A stretch of 64,000 bases of DNA from Orbus hercynius (GCF_003634275.1 NZ_RBWY01000005.1:1-64000); one strand, 5' to 3'; numbered from the stretch's first letter, positions 30,941 to 41,039 are shown. The notes: generated by a model from the sequence alone, not told the origin. Made by a program: numbers and translations.

Positions 30941-30968
30941 GGACTAAATTCAATTAGTCCTTTTTTTT
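30941..30968 (+). terminator. strong terminator upstream of glnD
   Basis: GGACTAA (30941-30947) and TTAGTCC (30954-30960) followed by TTTTTTTT (30961-30968). It lies 115 bp past the first nrdB hairpin and 82 bp before glnD. It either backs up the nrdB terminator or ends a short transcript of its own. Confidence 0.75.
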
Positions 30969-31050
30969 ATCCAATCTGTCACGTTGATTATTGACATTGT
31001 TACATTTTACAGTAACGATGATGCATCATCTAGCCATAAGAAAAGTTGAC

Positions 31051-33732
31051 ATGAATCCAAATACTGATCCTGAGATTATTCTGCCTTATACTCCACTCGA
31101 ATGGACAAATGAGCAGCTGAGTCTTAATGCATTGAAAACGCAATTAGATCTATTCTATGATTGGTCGATAGCGCAATTTAAAGCAGGTTTAGATATTGAA
31201 ACATTGATTTTCACCCGTTCGAAATTTATCGATCAGCTACTGAGCCGTTTATGGCAGTTTTACCTTGCGCCGCAAGAATTGGTGCCTTATCTAAACAAAA
31301 ATAGCATCGCCCTTATTGCGGTTGGTGGCTATGGTCGGGGGGAACTACACCCTTTATCCGATATTGATATTCTTATTTTGAGCGATAAGCCTTTAGCGGC
31401 CATCATTGAAAACCAAGTCAGCACGTTAGTTCGCTTACTATGGGATTTACATCTCGATATTGGTCAAAGTGTCAGATCACTGGCAACTTGCCTACAAGAA
31501 GCCAAATCAGACATTACCACGATGACAAATTTGCTTGAGTCGCGCCTAATTATCGGTAGCCAAGCATTACTCACTGAGCTACAAAAACATATATTTGCAG
31601 ATAACATTTGGCCATCACAAGCATTTTATCGCGCCAAAGTGGCAGAACAACAACAACGCCACCGACAATATCATAGTACGAGTTATAACCTTGAACCGGA
31701 TATCAAAAATAGTCCGGGCGGACTACGCGATATACAAATAATTCAATGGATCGCACTTCGACATTTTGGCGGTATATCCGTTAAAGAAATAGCTCAATTC
31801 AATTATCTCACTGCAGAAGAAATTGAAGAAATCAAAAATTGCCGGCGATTCTTATGGAAAATGCGCTTTGCCTTACACTCGGTGATTACGCGCAGTGATA
31901 ATCGACTGCTATTTGACCGTCAATTAAGTATTGCACATTTACTCGGTTATCAAGGTGAACGTAATGCTCCGGTTGAAAAAATGATGCGCGATTATTATCG
32001 CGTTGTACATAATATTACCGAGCTTAATCAAATGCTATTACAGCTATTTGAAGAGTCAATTTTAACCATCAATCCGCAAAATCGGCCTTATGATATTAAT
32101 GAGCACTTTCAAGTTAGAGATAAGTTAATTGATGTTAAAGATAAGCGTTTATTTAATGATGATCCAACGATGATTTTGCAGCTATTTCATACTATGTTGC
32201 TTAATCCTCAGATTATTGGTATCTACTCTGATACCATTCGCCAATTACGTTCAGCGCGGCGTAAATTGAACGGATTATTGTGTGAGTACCCACAAGCACG
32301 CGAATGTTTTTTATCCATAATTCAGCACAAAGATGCCATACAAAAAGCTTTATTACCAATGCATCGCTTTGGTATTTTAAGTATTTATATTCCGGGTTGG
32401 AAACGGATTGTTGGGATGATGCAATTTGATCTGTTCCATGCCTATACGGTGGATGAACACACCATTCGATTATTATTAGAGATTGCCGACTTATCCACTG
32501 AAGTGGGCAAAAAGAAACATCCTAATAGTTCGCGGGTGTATGGTAAACTCAGTAAACCTGATCTATTAATTATTACTGCGCTGTATCACGATATCGCCAA
32601 AGGCAAACCCGGTGATCACTCAGAATTAGGCGCAGAGCTAGTCGAAAGTTTTTGCCAATTACATCACATTGATAAAAATGACACCGATCTTATCTGCTGG
32701 TTAGTTCGCTATCATTTACTGATGTCAGTCACCGCTCAAAGCAGAGATTTACAAGATCCTGCGGTTATTCGTGAATTTGCCGGACACGTCAAAAGCAAAA
32801 AACGCTTACAATACCTATTGTGCTTAACCGTTGCTGATGTTTGTGCGACTAATGAGACCTTGTGGAATAGCTGGAAACAGAGCCTGATGCGTGAACTGTA
32901 CTTTCAAACCAAACGTTCATTTGATTTAGGCATTCATCAAATCCCTGAGCAGCGCAGCATTGCCAGAGAACATAAAAAGGAGGCATTGCAGCAACTCATT
33001 ACACAAGGCTACCTTGAAAAGCGTGTTTTACAGTTTTGGCAAGATTACCGCTTCGATTACTTTTTACGTTATTTAGCCGATCAGCTTGTCTGGCATGCTA
33101 AACATTTGCTCGAACACGACTTATCTCAACCATTAGTATTGATTAATGCAGCGCCATTTCACGGTGGTACCGAAATTTGTATCTATTCACCCGATAGACC
33201 TTACTTGTTTGCAACCGTCAGTAACGAGCTGAGTAAACGCAATTTAAATATTCATGATGCCCTGATTATTACCAATAAAAAAGAGTTTGCGTTAGATACC
33301 TTTATTGTTCTTGAACCTAGTGGTCGGCTGATCGCCGAAGATCGCCACCACGACATTAAGCAAGGGCTCGCTAAAGCATTAAAGCAAAGTCATTATCAAC
33401 GCGCTAAAATCAAGCAGCCATCATCAAAAATTCGTCATTTTTCAGTGCCGACGCAAGTGAATTTTTTATCCACATTAAGTGATCGTAAAACGTATATGGA
33501 ATTAATCGCTTTAGATCGGCCCGGCTTACTGGCCTGTGTTGGTGAGGTCTTTGCTAATCAAGATCTCTCTTTACGTAGTGCTAAAATTGCCACTATCGGT
33601 GAACATGTTGAAGATCTGTTTGTGCTGACCAATAAAAATAATCAGGCGCTTGATGATCGTATCTGCCATAAACTACGCGATGCGGTGATTCAAGCTATCG
33701 ATAAAATGGACTTGTCACGATCAAACGATTAA
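31051..33732 (+). CDS. glnD: bifunctional uridylyltransferase/uridylyl-removing enzyme GlnD
   Basis: 893 residues from the ATG at 31051 (MNPNTDPEIILPYTPLEW); E. coli 890. ATGs near 31018-31021 are also in frame. The nucleotidyltransferase domain has VGGYGRGELHPLSDIDIL with the catalytic Asp pair. The HD domain has ALYHDIAKGKPGDHSELGAELV. Two C-terminal ACT domains (about 690-770 and 800-890) sense glutamine. It uridylylates PII proteins when nitrogen is short and reverses this when glutamine is abundant. No map or glnB neighbour is in the window. Confidence 0.95.
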   Translation: MNPNTDPEIILPYTPLEWTNEQLSLNALKTQLDLFYDWSIAQFKAGLDIETLIFTRSKFIDQLLSRLWQFYLAPQELVPYLNKNSIALIAVGGYGRGELHPLSDIDILILSDKPLAAIIENQVSTLVRLLWDLHLDIGQSVRSLATCLQEAKSDITTMTNLLESRLIIGSQALLTELQKHIFADNIWPSQAFYRAKVAEQQQRHRQYHSTSYNLEPDIKNSPGGLRDIQIIQWIALRHFGGISVKEIAQFNYLTAEEIEEIKNCRRFLWKMRFALHSVITRSDNRLLFDRQLSIAHLLGYQGERNAPVEKMMRDYYRVVHNITELNQMLLQLFEESILTINPQNRPYDINEHFQVRDKLIDVKDKRLFNDDPTMILQLFHTMLLNPQIIGIYSDTIRQLRSARRKLNGLLCEYPQARECFLSIIQHKDAIQKALLPMHRFGILSIYIPGWKRIVGMMQFDLFHAYTVDEHTIRLLLEIADLSTEVGKKKHPNSSRVYGKLSKPDLLIITALYHDIAKGKPGDHSELGAELVESFCQLHHIDKNDTDLICWLVRYHLLMSVTAQSRDLQDPAVIREFAGHVKSKKRLQYLLCLTVADVCATNETLWNSWKQSLMRELYFQTKRSFDLGIHQIPEQRSIAREHKKEALQQLITQGYLEKRVLQFWQDYRFDYFLRYLADQLVWHAKHLLEHDLSQPLVLINAAPFHGGTEICIYSPDRPYLFATVSNELSKRNLNIHDALIITNKKEFALDTFIVLEPSGRLIAEDRHHDIKQGLAKALKQSHYQRAKIKQPSSKIRHFSVPTQVNFLSTLSDRKTYMELIALDRPGLLACVGEVFANQDLSLRSAKIATIGEHVEDLFVLTNKNNQALDDRICHKLRDAVIQAIDKMDLSRSND

Positions 33733-33825
33733 ATGGCGATGATTTACATCACGTGAAAACAATGATTGATTAATCTTGATTGTTATTATATACAATAGCA
33801 ATCACTTAATCGTCGCGATACCAAT

Positions 33826-34749
33826 ATGCAATTTTTTATTATTTTATTCCCGGTATTTTGTATTTTTATTGTCGGGTTCATTGCCCAAAAAGCACTCAAA
33901 TTTGATATCGCTAATTTATCAAAGATGTCGCTGTACGTTTTATCGCCTTTTTTGGCGTTTAAAACCTTTTATCTGCACCACTTAACCATTGACTATCTGT
34001 ACTATATTATCTATATCTTCTCGCTGTGCTTTATTTTAGTGGCGATCATTTCGATTTGGTCATGGCTCTGCAAGTACAATACCAAAGAGCGCTGTGCCAT
34101 GATTCTCAGCTCATGCTTTATGAATAATGGTAATTATGGTACACCGGTCATTTTAGTTTTTTTTGGTTCATTAGGCTTTGATCTTGCTGTTATTACAATG
34201 ATTTTACAGCAATTTTTGATGAGTACGGTAGGTATTTACTATGCGGTTAAAGGCGGTGGCAATAGCGGTAAAGCCAGCCAGAAAGCGATCATGATGAAAG
34301 TGATCCGTATGCCTGTTGCCTATGGCGCGTTGCTAGGCATTGCCTTTCAGCTCTGCCAGATTCCGCTTAGCGCTTCAATCTTAACATCGATATCGATGAT
34401 TGGTGATGCCTCAATCGTGGTAATTATGATTATTTTAGGCATGCAATTAGCAACATTAAAAGTGGCACAACTTGAGTATAGCAAAATCTCAGTCGCCTTA
34501 CTGGTGAGAATGGTCATTTCACCTTTCGTTGCAATGGTATTAGTGCATTTTATGCCAATCGATGCGATGTATAAGCAAATACTCATTGTACTTGCCGCAA
34601 TGCCTACTGCCGCAAATACCACGCTGATGTCAGTGCAATTTAATACCAAACCCGAACTGGTTTCGAGTGCAACCTTTATTAGTACATTACTCAGTTTAGT
34701 AACACTGCCAATGGTATTATGGTTAGTCAACGCGCCGATTCCCGCTTAA
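33826..34749 (+). CDS. AEC-family transporter (auxin efflux carrier-like)
   Basis: 307 residues with about ten membrane segments in the inverted five-plus-five layout of the AEC family. The first helix reads FFIILFPVFCIFIVGFIAQ. A conserved asparagine/glycine stretch FMNNGNYGTPVILVFFG interrupts the fourth segment, and the matching one near the end is AAMPTAANTTLMSVQF. Such proteins export organic acids or other small anions; YfdV of E. coli is a relative. The substrate cannot be told from sequence. It is 93 bp downstream of glnD and may have its own promoter. Confidence 0.85.
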   Translation: MQFFIILFPVFCIFIVGFIAQKALKFDIANLSKMSLYVLSPFLAFKTFYLHHLTIDYLYYIIYIFSLCFILVAIISIWSWLCKYNTKERCAMILSSCFMNNGNYGTPVILVFFGSLGFDLAVITMILQQFLMSTVGIYYAVKGGGNSGKASQKAIMMKVIRMPVAYGALLGIAFQLCQIPLSASILTSISMIGDASIVVIMIILGMQLATLKVAQLEYSKISVALLVRMVISPFVAMVLVHFMPIDAMYKQILIVLAAMPTAANTTLMSVQFNTKPELVSSATFISTLLSLVTLPMVLWLVNAPIPA

Positions 34750-34759
34750 ATTCAGCAAA

Positions 34760-34797
34760 CTAGCATAGTCATTTAACGACGAGCAGTACTATGCTAG
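34760..34797. terminator. hairpin between convergent AEC transporter and aldo/keto reductase genes
   Basis: A perfect 10-bp stem CTAGCATAGT (34760-34769) with ACTATGCTAG (34788-34797) around an 18-nt loop. No clear T-tract on either side. Its geometry is like the alaA/hydrolase hairpin at 25843-25882. Confidence 0.5.
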
Positions 34798-34824
34798 CTC
34801 AACACCATTTTACGATGACCTAAA

Positions 34825-35667
34825 TTAAAAACCGTTCTTTTTATAAACATCATTAGGATTAGGTCCAAGGCGCCTATCTTGATTAAGTTTATCAATAGCT
34901 ACGACTTCCTCATCACTTAACACAAAATCAAAAATATTGGCATTATCAGCAATACGGCTGGCATTACTTGATTTTGGTATGGCGATATACCCTTTTTGCA
35001 TATGCCAGCGTAGGGTGATTTGGCTAGCGGATTTGTGGTATTTTTCGCCAAGGCTAATTAATAATGTATCTTCATTGACTTTACCTTGTGCCAACGGTGA
35101 CCAAGCTTCAATCGCAATCTGCTCTTGTCGTAAATATTGCACTAACTTCTCTTGAGTAAAATAAGGATGCAGCTCAATCTGGTTGATCATCGGTTTAATC
35201 TTCGCTTGCGTAGCTAGAAGCTCAAGATGTGAAATATTAAAGTTGCAAACGCCAATCGCCTTAGCGCGTTTTTGCGTATAAATGATTTCCAGTGCTTGCC
35301 ATGTTTCAAAAAACGTATTGCTCAGTGGCCAGTGAACTAAAAATAGATCGACATAATCCATCTGTAAGTCCGCAAGTACCTGATCAAACGCCTTGAGTGT
35401 TTCATCATAGCCTTGATTGAGATTATGCACTTTCGAAGTAACAAAATAATCCTGTCGCTGATAACCACTATTTTGCAATGCCACACCCAATTGCTGCTCA
35501 TTTTTATATAGTTGCGCAGTATCAAAAGCGCGGTATCCAACGTGTAAGGCTTGATTAACAGCCTGATTCATCTCAGCTAAATCAATAATTTTGTAGGTGC
35601 CAAAACCCAGTATAGGTAGTGACACATCTTCATTCAAAGTGATCATTGATGATAGTGATAATGACAT
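34825..35667 (-). CDS. aldo/keto reductase
   Basis: 280 residues, a TIM-barrel NADPH-dependent reductase of the diketogluconate-reductase-like group. The catalytic tetrad is visible: Asp in RAFDTAQLYKNE, Tyr in the same motif, Lys in FVTSKVHN, and His in FLVHWPLSN. The cofactor-binding KSSNASRIADNANIFDF is near the C-terminus. It reduces small aldehydes or ketones such as methylglyoxal or 2,5-diketo-D-gluconate; the exact substrate is not evident. ATG with an AGGAG site 6 nt upstream. Single-gene unit divergent from gstA. Confidence 0.92.
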   Translation of the reverse strand: MSLSLSSMITLNEDVSLPILGFGTYKIIDLAEMNQAVNQALHVGYRAFDTAQLYKNEQQLGVALQNSGYQRQDYFVTSKVHNLNQGYDETLKAFDQVLADLQMDYVDLFLVHWPLSNTFFETWQALEIIYTQKRAKAIGVCNFNISHLELLATQAKIKPMINQIELHPYFTQEKLVQYLRQEQIAIEAWSPLAQGKVNEDTLLISLGEKYHKSASQITLRWHMQKGYIAIPKSSNASRIADNANIFDFVLSDEEVVAIDKLNQDRRLGPNPNDVYKKNGF

Positions 35668-35885
35668 GGCAATCTCCTAATGATATGAACTAATATCTTA
35701 ATCTAAAGGCTATCAGTATACACGCAATCCTTTATAAATATAGCGCTGCGTTAGCGGTTAATAGTCCCCTCCCTTTCCTTAATTGATAACCATACATTTA
35801 TCATCAAACAACCAAGATAAAACACTTGTTTTTTATGACCAAAAGCGAGATTATGAAACATTGACAGACAATAAGGAGTAACACG

Positions 35886-36482
35886 ATGAAACTTTACTAT
35901 AGCCCCGGCGCATGTTCATTAACCCAGCATATTTTACTTGGTATGTCAGGCCTGCCATTTACACTGGAAAAAGTCGATCTTAAAACTAAAAAAACGGAAC
36001 ATAATCGTAATTTCCTTGAGATTTCACCGAAAGGACAAGTCCCGTCACTCGAATTGGAAGATGGCACGATTTTGACTGAAAACATTGCGATTGCGCAGTA
36101 TATTGCCGATAAAGTGCCGGCAGCAAATTTACTCGCACCAATTGGTCATATTGAACGCTATCAAACCTTATCATGGCTTAGCTATGTCGCCACCGAACTT
36201 CATAAAGCGTATGGTCCCCTTTTCCGCTCGCAAATTCAAGCAGAAAAAGACGCTGCAATTGCCTCATTAGAGCATAAATATGAGTCCCTTGATGCCGAGC
36301 TTAAACATCGTCAGTTCATTGCATCAGAGCATTTCACTATTGCCGATGCTTACCTATACGTCGTATTACGCTGGCGCAAGATTATTCCAAACTTACCAGC
36401 CTATCCAAATATTGACCTTTTTATGCAGCGCATCGAAGCCTTACCAGCAGTGAAAAAAGCATTAACTCAAGAAGGGTTATAA
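35886..36482 (+). CDS. gstA: glutathione S-transferase, beta class
   Basis: 198 residues (E. coli GstA 201). The thioredoxin-fold N-terminus MKLYYSPGACSLTQHILL contains the beta-class Cys10. SPKGQVPSLELEDGTILTENIAIAQYIAD binds glutathione through the cis-Pro and the Glu/Asn pair. The helical C-domain has FTIADAYLYVVLRW. It conjugates glutathione to electrophiles. An AAGGAG site lies about 8 nt before the ATG. Transcribed divergently from the aldo/keto reductase, so the two may share stress control, though I see no specific operator. Confidence 0.93.
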   Translation: MKLYYSPGACSLTQHILLGMSGLPFTLEKVDLKTKKTEHNRNFLEISPKGQVPSLELEDGTILTENIAIAQYIADKVPAANLLAPIGHIERYQTLSWLSYVATELHKAYGPLFRSQIQAEKDAAIASLEHKYESLDAELKHRQFIASEHFTIADAYLYVVLRWRKIIPNLPAYPNIDLFMQRIEALPAVKKALTQEGL

Positions 36483-36492
36483 GTCGACTAAC

Positions 36493-36515
36493 AACAGGGC
36501 TGAATCAGCCCTGTT
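36493..36515. terminator. bidirectional terminator between gstA and rhtA
   Basis: AACAGGGCT (36493-36501) and AGCCCTGTT (36507-36515) with a 5-nt loop, followed on the plus strand by TATTT. It separates the convergent gstA and rhtA genes; the arms extend through TGA/TCA. Confidence 0.8.
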
Positions 36516-36518
36516 TAT

Positions 36519-37391
36519 TTAAGTCTTCTCGCCAATCGATTTAATCTTAGGCTTGTGGGCAATAGAAAGCACCGTGCCGATCGAAGAGAGAATAATTAGC
36601 ATAATAGAGAACCATTGGTAGCCAGATAACGTTTCACCTAAAAACATCAATCCGGATAATGCACCCAATACCGGCGATAAACTCATTAAAGTACTAAATG
36701 TTAAAGCCGGTACTTTGGGTAGCGCGATCATATCTAACGCGTAGGGAATGGCCGATGCCAGTAGTGCGACCAGCAGTGCAAGCGGTAACACATCTAATGA
36801 GAACATCACATCACCACTTTGCCACAAACCTATCGGGAAAATCACGATAGATACCATCACAGAGCCAATCGCCACACTCGATGAACCATGTAATTGACCC
36901 GCCTTACGCCCAAAGACAATATACATTGCCCAACATGCACCAGCGCCAAGTGCTAAAAAAATACCGACAAAGTCTAAATCGGCATTGGCCTGATGAATAG
37001 GTAATAACATAATTAATCCGGTAATTGCTATCGCAAGCCAAATAAAATCAATTAATTTACGCGCGGCGCACATAGCAACCATAATTGGCCCGGTCAATTC
37101 AATCGCAACAGCAATACCAATTGGAATACGCGATATCGCAGCATAAAAACAAAAATTCATACAGCCGAGCGCTAAACCATATAAGATAATGTATTTCCAG
37201 GCTTGCTTAGATACCGCTTTACGCCAAGGCTTGAAAATGAGCACTAGCATGATAGAGGAAAACACTAAACGCCAAGCCGTCATACCAGCAGGGCCAAGAA
37301 TAGGGAAAAGATGCTTGGCGAGTGATGAGCTACCTTGCACTGAAGCCATTGAAATGAGAATAATCACAATAGGCCAAAAACGTTTTAGCAT
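36519..37391 (-). CDS. rhtA: threonine/homoserine exporter RhtA (EamA/DMT family)
   Basis: 290 residues (E. coli 295) with ten predicted membrane segments in two EamA repeats. It resembles E. coli RhtA closely: WPIVIILISMASVQGSSSLAKHLFP, IPIGIAVAIELTGPIMVA, and ALGAGACWAMYIVFGRKAG. It exports threonine and homoserine, and probably other amino acids. The ATG is 3 bp after the truB stop, so it is translated from the truB message; this pairing is unusual, since E. coli truB is followed by rpsO. Confidence 0.9.
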   Translation of the reverse strand: MLKRFWPIVIILISMASVQGSSSLAKHLFPILGPAGMTAWRLVFSSIMLVLIFKPWRKAVSKQAWKYIILYGLALGCMNFCFYAAISRIPIGIAVAIELTGPIMVAMCAARKLIDFIWLAIAITGLIMLLPIHQANADLDFVGIFLALGAGACWAMYIVFGRKAGQLHGSSSVAIGSVMVSIVIFPIGLWQSGDVMFSLDVLPLALLVALLASAIPYALDMIALPKVPALTFSTLMSLSPVLGALSGLMFLGETLSGYQWFSIMLIILSSIGTVLSIAHKPKIKSIGEKT

Positions 37392-37394
37392 AAC

Positions 37395-38303
37395 TTATTG
37401 TTCCGTTTGTATTAATCGTTTTGGTGAGATTTGATTTGCCAGCCATTCACCACAGCCAATAAATTGATCTTGACGATATAATCTAACAAGCTGCTCGCAC
37501 TCACTAAATTGCTCAATGCGTATCGTTCGACCTAACAAAATATCTTGCCCCTGCTGCTCAGACAGTACCAATTGAGAGTAATCTTGCACTGGACTATCTA
37601 CCGGTAATAATAGCGAATCAAGTAACACTAAGTCATCGGCGTGCTCTTGAATAAACGCAAGTGACAGCATTTTATCACTTGGATACTGCGATACCTGCAG
37701 CCGACGCAGATAAATAATATGCGCCCCACAGCCTAAGAGTTCGCCTAAATCATCAATAATGGTTCGAATATAAGTGCCTTTTGAACAGTGTATTTCCAGT
37801 TCAAGCTCATCCTGACGTAAATCAATTAAACGATTTTCATAAATGGTGATCGGACGCGCTTCTCGTTCAATGGTAATACCTTGTCTGGCATATTCATAGA
37901 GCGGGCGCCCTTGATGTTTTAAAGCAGAAAACATGGTCGGTACTTGTAAAATATCTCCGCGAAACTGCTCAAGCATCGGTTCAATATCAGATAAGTTGAG
38001 ATGAACCGGTTTTTGCGCAATAACTTGACCATCAGAATCGGACGTATCGGTGCGCTGACCTAAGCGCGCAATCACACGATAGCGTTTATCCGAATCGAGC
38101 AGATATTGTGAAAATTTGGTTGATTCGCCAAAACAGATCGGCAACATACCTGTTGCAAGCGGATCCAGAGCTCCCGTATGTCCAGCCTTTTGCGCGGTAA
38201 AGATGCGTTTTACTTTTTGTAATACATCATTCGATGTCATACCGGTTGGTTTATCGAGAAGTAATACGCCATTAATATCACGGCCTTTGCGTTTTCTTGC
38301 CAT
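37395..38303 (-). CDS. truB: tRNA pseudouridine-55 synthase
   Basis: 302 residues (E. coli 314). It isomerises U55 in the T loop of tRNAs. The N-terminus [26 protein letters not shown] is followed by [19 protein letters not shown], with the catalytic Asp in the TGALDPLA motif. [18 protein letters not shown] and [15 protein letters not shown] are further TruB signatures, and a short PUA-like C-terminal part follows. It normally follows rbfA directly; here an autotransporter gene with its own terminator lies between, and truB has a promoter of its own (38344-38371). rpsO-pnp does not follow. Confidence 0.96.
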   Translation of the reverse strand: MARKRKGRDINGVLLLDKPTGMTSNDVLQKVKRIFTAQKAGHTGALDPLATGMLPICFGESTKFSQYLLDSDKRYRVIARLGQRTDTSDSDGQVIAQKPVHLNLSDIEPMLEQFRGDILQVPTMFSALKHQGRPLYEYARQGITIEREARPITIYENRLIDLRQDELELEIHCSKGTYIRTIIDDLGELLGCGAHIIYLRRLQVSQYPSDKMLSLAFIQEHADDLVLLDSLLLPVDSPVQDYSQLVLSEQQGQDILLGRTIRIEQFSECEQLVRLYRQDQFIGCGEWLANQISPKRLIQTEQ

Positions 38304-38343
38304 TATCTAAATTAACCTAAATATCATCCGTAAATTGTGAACT

Positions 38344-38371
38344 GTTATACCTTAAAATATTTTTTTTTCAA
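38344..38371 (-). promoter_or_regulatory. truB: truB promoter
   Basis: -35 TTGAAA (38366-38371), 16-bp spacer, -10 TATAAC (38344-38349). It starts directly after the autotransporter terminator and would drive truB and rhtA. Confidence 0.6.
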
Positions 38372-38380
38372 ATCTTTATT

Positions 38381-38409
38381 AAAAAATAAACCCCAACAAT
38401 ATGGGGTTT
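38381..38409 (-). terminator. Rho-independent terminator of the autotransporter gene
   Basis: On the minus strand AAACCCCA pairs with TGGGGTTT (38402-38409 and 38388-38395) around a 6-nt loop, and the stem runs into ATTTTTT. A textbook terminator 38 bp after the stop codon. Confidence 0.88.
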
Positions 38410-38446
38410 ATCATACCTACAACACATCAGCCTCAAGTTAGATGAA

Positions 38447-40810
38447 TTACCAAGTGTAACGGTAACCGACATTCAATTTCCATAACTGTTTAAAATCAGC
38501 CCCGCGAGACTGCTCAATATCAAAATAGACATTATGTAAATTTTCAATTTGCATATTAAAACCGACGCCATAACTCCACCAATTGCTACCTAAATCAGTT
38601 TTAATGCTTTCATCATTAATTTTGCCGTCTAAATCACCATCAAACTCGTGAAAATAATTGGTTTTAACATAAAGATTGGCGGGGTTTTCTGCTTGAGAGA
38701 AATCATAACCAACCATCACACCAACCTTACCTAACATCGACGAATAACTATCAAAACTAATGTGCTGGCCATTACTCGCCGTAAATGAATCACTAGCAAC
38801 TCGGCTATAAGATAATTGTGCTGATGGTTCGGTGAACCAACCGGTTTTTTGTTGTTCTAAGAAATAATATTTATAACCTAATTCAGAGCTTAACCCAACC
38901 ACAGTACTATTGGTATCGCCATACACGGAATTATTTTGGTTATCTTGTAAGCTAAAGTCTTGTTTTTGTCGGCCCAATTTGAACACGTTATCAACATAGA
39001 AACCATTCACATTTGTATACGTTCCGTACGCATTAATGTAGTAAGAATCGATATTACCATCACCACGTTCGTAGTTTTGATCACTGTGAGTATAACCAAA
39101 TGCTAAACCGAGATAGGCATTAGCGTTTTCATTAAGGATATACTTACGATCAGCACCCACTTGCATACCATAAAATTTTTGGTCAAAACCGGAAAGTTGG
39201 CTATTACCATCCACTTTATTTTTGCCCGCAAGTAGTTTAACCCACAAATCACCCTCTGATGCCGATTGACGTAACTCGCCCATACGTTGTAATAAACTTT
39301 GGTTTTCATTGTAATTCATCAAATAACCGGCCCGTAATCCATTGATCGCATTATTGGTTGTTAACGAAAATGACTCTTTCCGTTCTAATTGCCAATCATT
39401 GCCCGCTTGCGTAATCCCATATTGGTAGGCACCAATATTAGCTAGATTTGGCATACTGAACGTTGCGCTTCCACCTTTTGTTGTAATAATGGTGGCACCA
39501 TTGGCCGCATCACCAGCATTATTACCAGAATCAACGACTTCAACCGTGTGATTACCGGTCGCCCCATTGGCATCAGTAATGGACAATAACATGCCTGTCG
39601 TGTAGTTATCAAAGATGATGTTACCTTGACCGGCTAATGAGTTAATGCTCGAGCTATCGGTCATTGTCCAGCTACTGCCATCAGCAAAATTAACCGCGAT
39701 TTTGCCCGCTGATACGCCAGCAGAATTATTTGGATTAGCATAGTTATCCATTTTGCCAGTTACCTTTGCATTACCCGATAAATTTAAATTCATCACCCCC
39801 TCATCCGATGCCTCAATATCACCTGCCATCGTTGAATTACCTGATAAGTTCATATTAATCAGACCTGATTGCTGAGCGTAGATATTACCTATCACTTGCG
39901 AAGACTTCGATAAATTTAAATTAATTTTACCAGTGTCTACAGCGTAAGAATCACCTTCTAGATAGGCTTGTCCATTGAGTTCAACCGTTCCGGCGGTTGC
40001 TTCAATGACGCTACTATTGGCGTTATTGGCAACAACTCGAATATCACCATCAGCCTTAATCGTATGATTATCAAGTTCTGAGACCAATCCAACACCACTA
40101 GCCATATTAATATCCAAGCCATCTTTAAAATAAATTAAACCAGGATTATTCAGTAGTGTACCCGTTGCAATTACGCCGATACTATTTGGTGCATTCATGG
40201 TGATTGAAACGTTTTTATCAAATGTCATCGATGGTGCATTTTGATCAGGGTTATTAGCAACCTGAGAAAAAATACCATAGCTACTCCCACCGTTTGCAAC
40301 AATCGTTACTTCATCTTTAAACTCGCTATTTGAGCCCTCAACTGATGAACTGTATCCGCGAATCCCAATTGATGATAAGCCGGAGGATTCGATATTAAGC
40401 TTATTATTGAAGATAGCATTACCTTGGCTAGCAATATACACCCCACTACCAGCATTAAATTTAATATCGATATCACTATTAGCCGTAAATACCCCTCCAC
40501 CAATAACGCGAATACCATAAAAAGAGTTGTAATTACCCGCCGCATTTGAGGTGATACCAAAGATATTGCTACTATTTACTATCATCTGCTGACTATTGCT
40601 GACAGATAAACCATCGCCAGTTGTAGTATTAATCTGTGGTGTTAGCGCGCCATTCGTGGTGGTATTGATCGTAATATTATCACTGGTCGCTGCAACCGTT
40701 GAGGCTGGAAAGTTAGTATCAGTTAATGTCGTCAGTGCGTAGCTGTTATTGGCATATAAGGCAGATAGCACTGCTAAAGACAAAACTTTATAGTAAAGGT
40801 CAATCTTCAT
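38447..40810 (-). CDS. type Va autotransporter (AidA/pertactin-like)
   Basis: 787 residues. A signal peptide is cut after about residue 25 (ANNSYA). The passenger (about 26-500) is rich in Asn, Gly, Ser and Thr in short beta-helix-like repeats, such as MNLSGNSTMAGDIEASDEG followed by MNLNLSGNAKVTGKMDN. A pertactin-like segment (LAGQGNIIFDNYTTG) leads to the outer-membrane barrel (about 510-787), ending LNVGYRYTW with the C-terminal aromatic residue required for BAM insertion. There is no cysteine in the passenger and no protease or lipase motif, so an adhesin or self-associating surface protein is most likely. It has its own promoter and terminator and sits between rbfA and truB. Confidence 0.9.
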   Translation of the reverse strand: MKIDLYYKVLSLAVLSALYANNSYALTTLTDTNFPASTVAATSDNITINTTTNGALTPQINTTTGDGLSVSNSQQMIVNSSNIFGITSNAAGNYNSFYGIRVIGGGVFTANSDIDIKFNAGSGVYIASQGNAIFNNKLNIESSGLSSIGIRGYSSSVEGSNSEFKDEVTIVANGGSSYGIFSQVANNPDQNAPSMTFDKNVSITMNAPNSIGVIATGTLLNNPGLIYFKDGLDINMASGVGLVSELDNHTIKADGDIRVVANNANSSVIEATAGTVELNGQAYLEGDSYAVDTGKINLNLSKSSQVIGNIYAQQSGLINMNLSGNSTMAGDIEASDEGVMNLNLSGNAKVTGKMDNYANPNNSAGVSAGKIAVNFADGSSWTMTDSSSINSLAGQGNIIFDNYTTGMLLSITDANGATGNHTVEVVDSGNNAGDAANGATIITTKGGSATFSMPNLANIGAYQYGITQAGNDWQLERKESFSLTTNNAINGLRAGYLMNYNENQSLLQRMGELRQSASEGDLWVKLLAGKNKVDGNSQLSGFDQKFYGMQVGADRKYILNENANAYLGLAFGYTHSDQNYERGDGNIDSYYINAYGTYTNVNGFYVDNVFKLGRQKQDFSLQDNQNNSVYGDTNSTVVGLSSELGYKYYFLEQQKTGWFTEPSAQLSYSRVASDSFTASNGQHISFDSYSSMLGKVGVMVGYDFSQAENPANLYVKTNYFHEFDGDLDGKINDESIKTDLGSNWWSYGVGFNMQIENLHNVYFDIEQSRGADFKQLWKLNVGYRYTW

Positions 40811-40855
40811 TGTTTTCTATTCCTATGAATTATTGTTATTAATAAATTTTTAACT

Positions 40856-40884
40856 AATATACTTTTTTTGTTTGAAATTGTTAA
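40856..40884 (-). promoter_or_regulatory. autotransporter promoter
   Basis: -35 TTAACA (40879-40884), 17-bp spacer, -10 TATATT (40856-40861), 46 bp upstream of the ATG in a very AT-rich stretch. The rest of 40885-41039 shows no further feature. Confidence 0.5.
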
Positions 40885-41039
40885 TACAAATCTCAATTTT
40901 TATATAACTATTCTCTATGCGATTCAGAGTGATAAAAGATAAGGTACATGAGAAATGGTGTTTGACCATAAATACAGCAGTGCCAGGATAAGAGTAGTAT
41001 GTATCATGCTTATTGAATTTATGCCAATAAACAACTAAT

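Noticed and set aside
34347-34730. 127-codon minus-strand frame opposite the AEC transporter
   Set aside because: Antisense shadow of a membrane protein gene; no promoter or start signal.
25843-34797. Two convergent-gene hairpins (25843-25882 and 34760-34797) with similar stem and 18-nt loop sizes, as a possible repeat family
   Set aside because: Arms and loops share no sequence, so a common repeat origin is not supported; each is best read as an independent terminator.
38447-40810. Possible protease (SPATE-type) function of the autotransporter passenger
   Set aside because: No GDSGS serine-protease motif or other catalytic triad is visible in the passenger.
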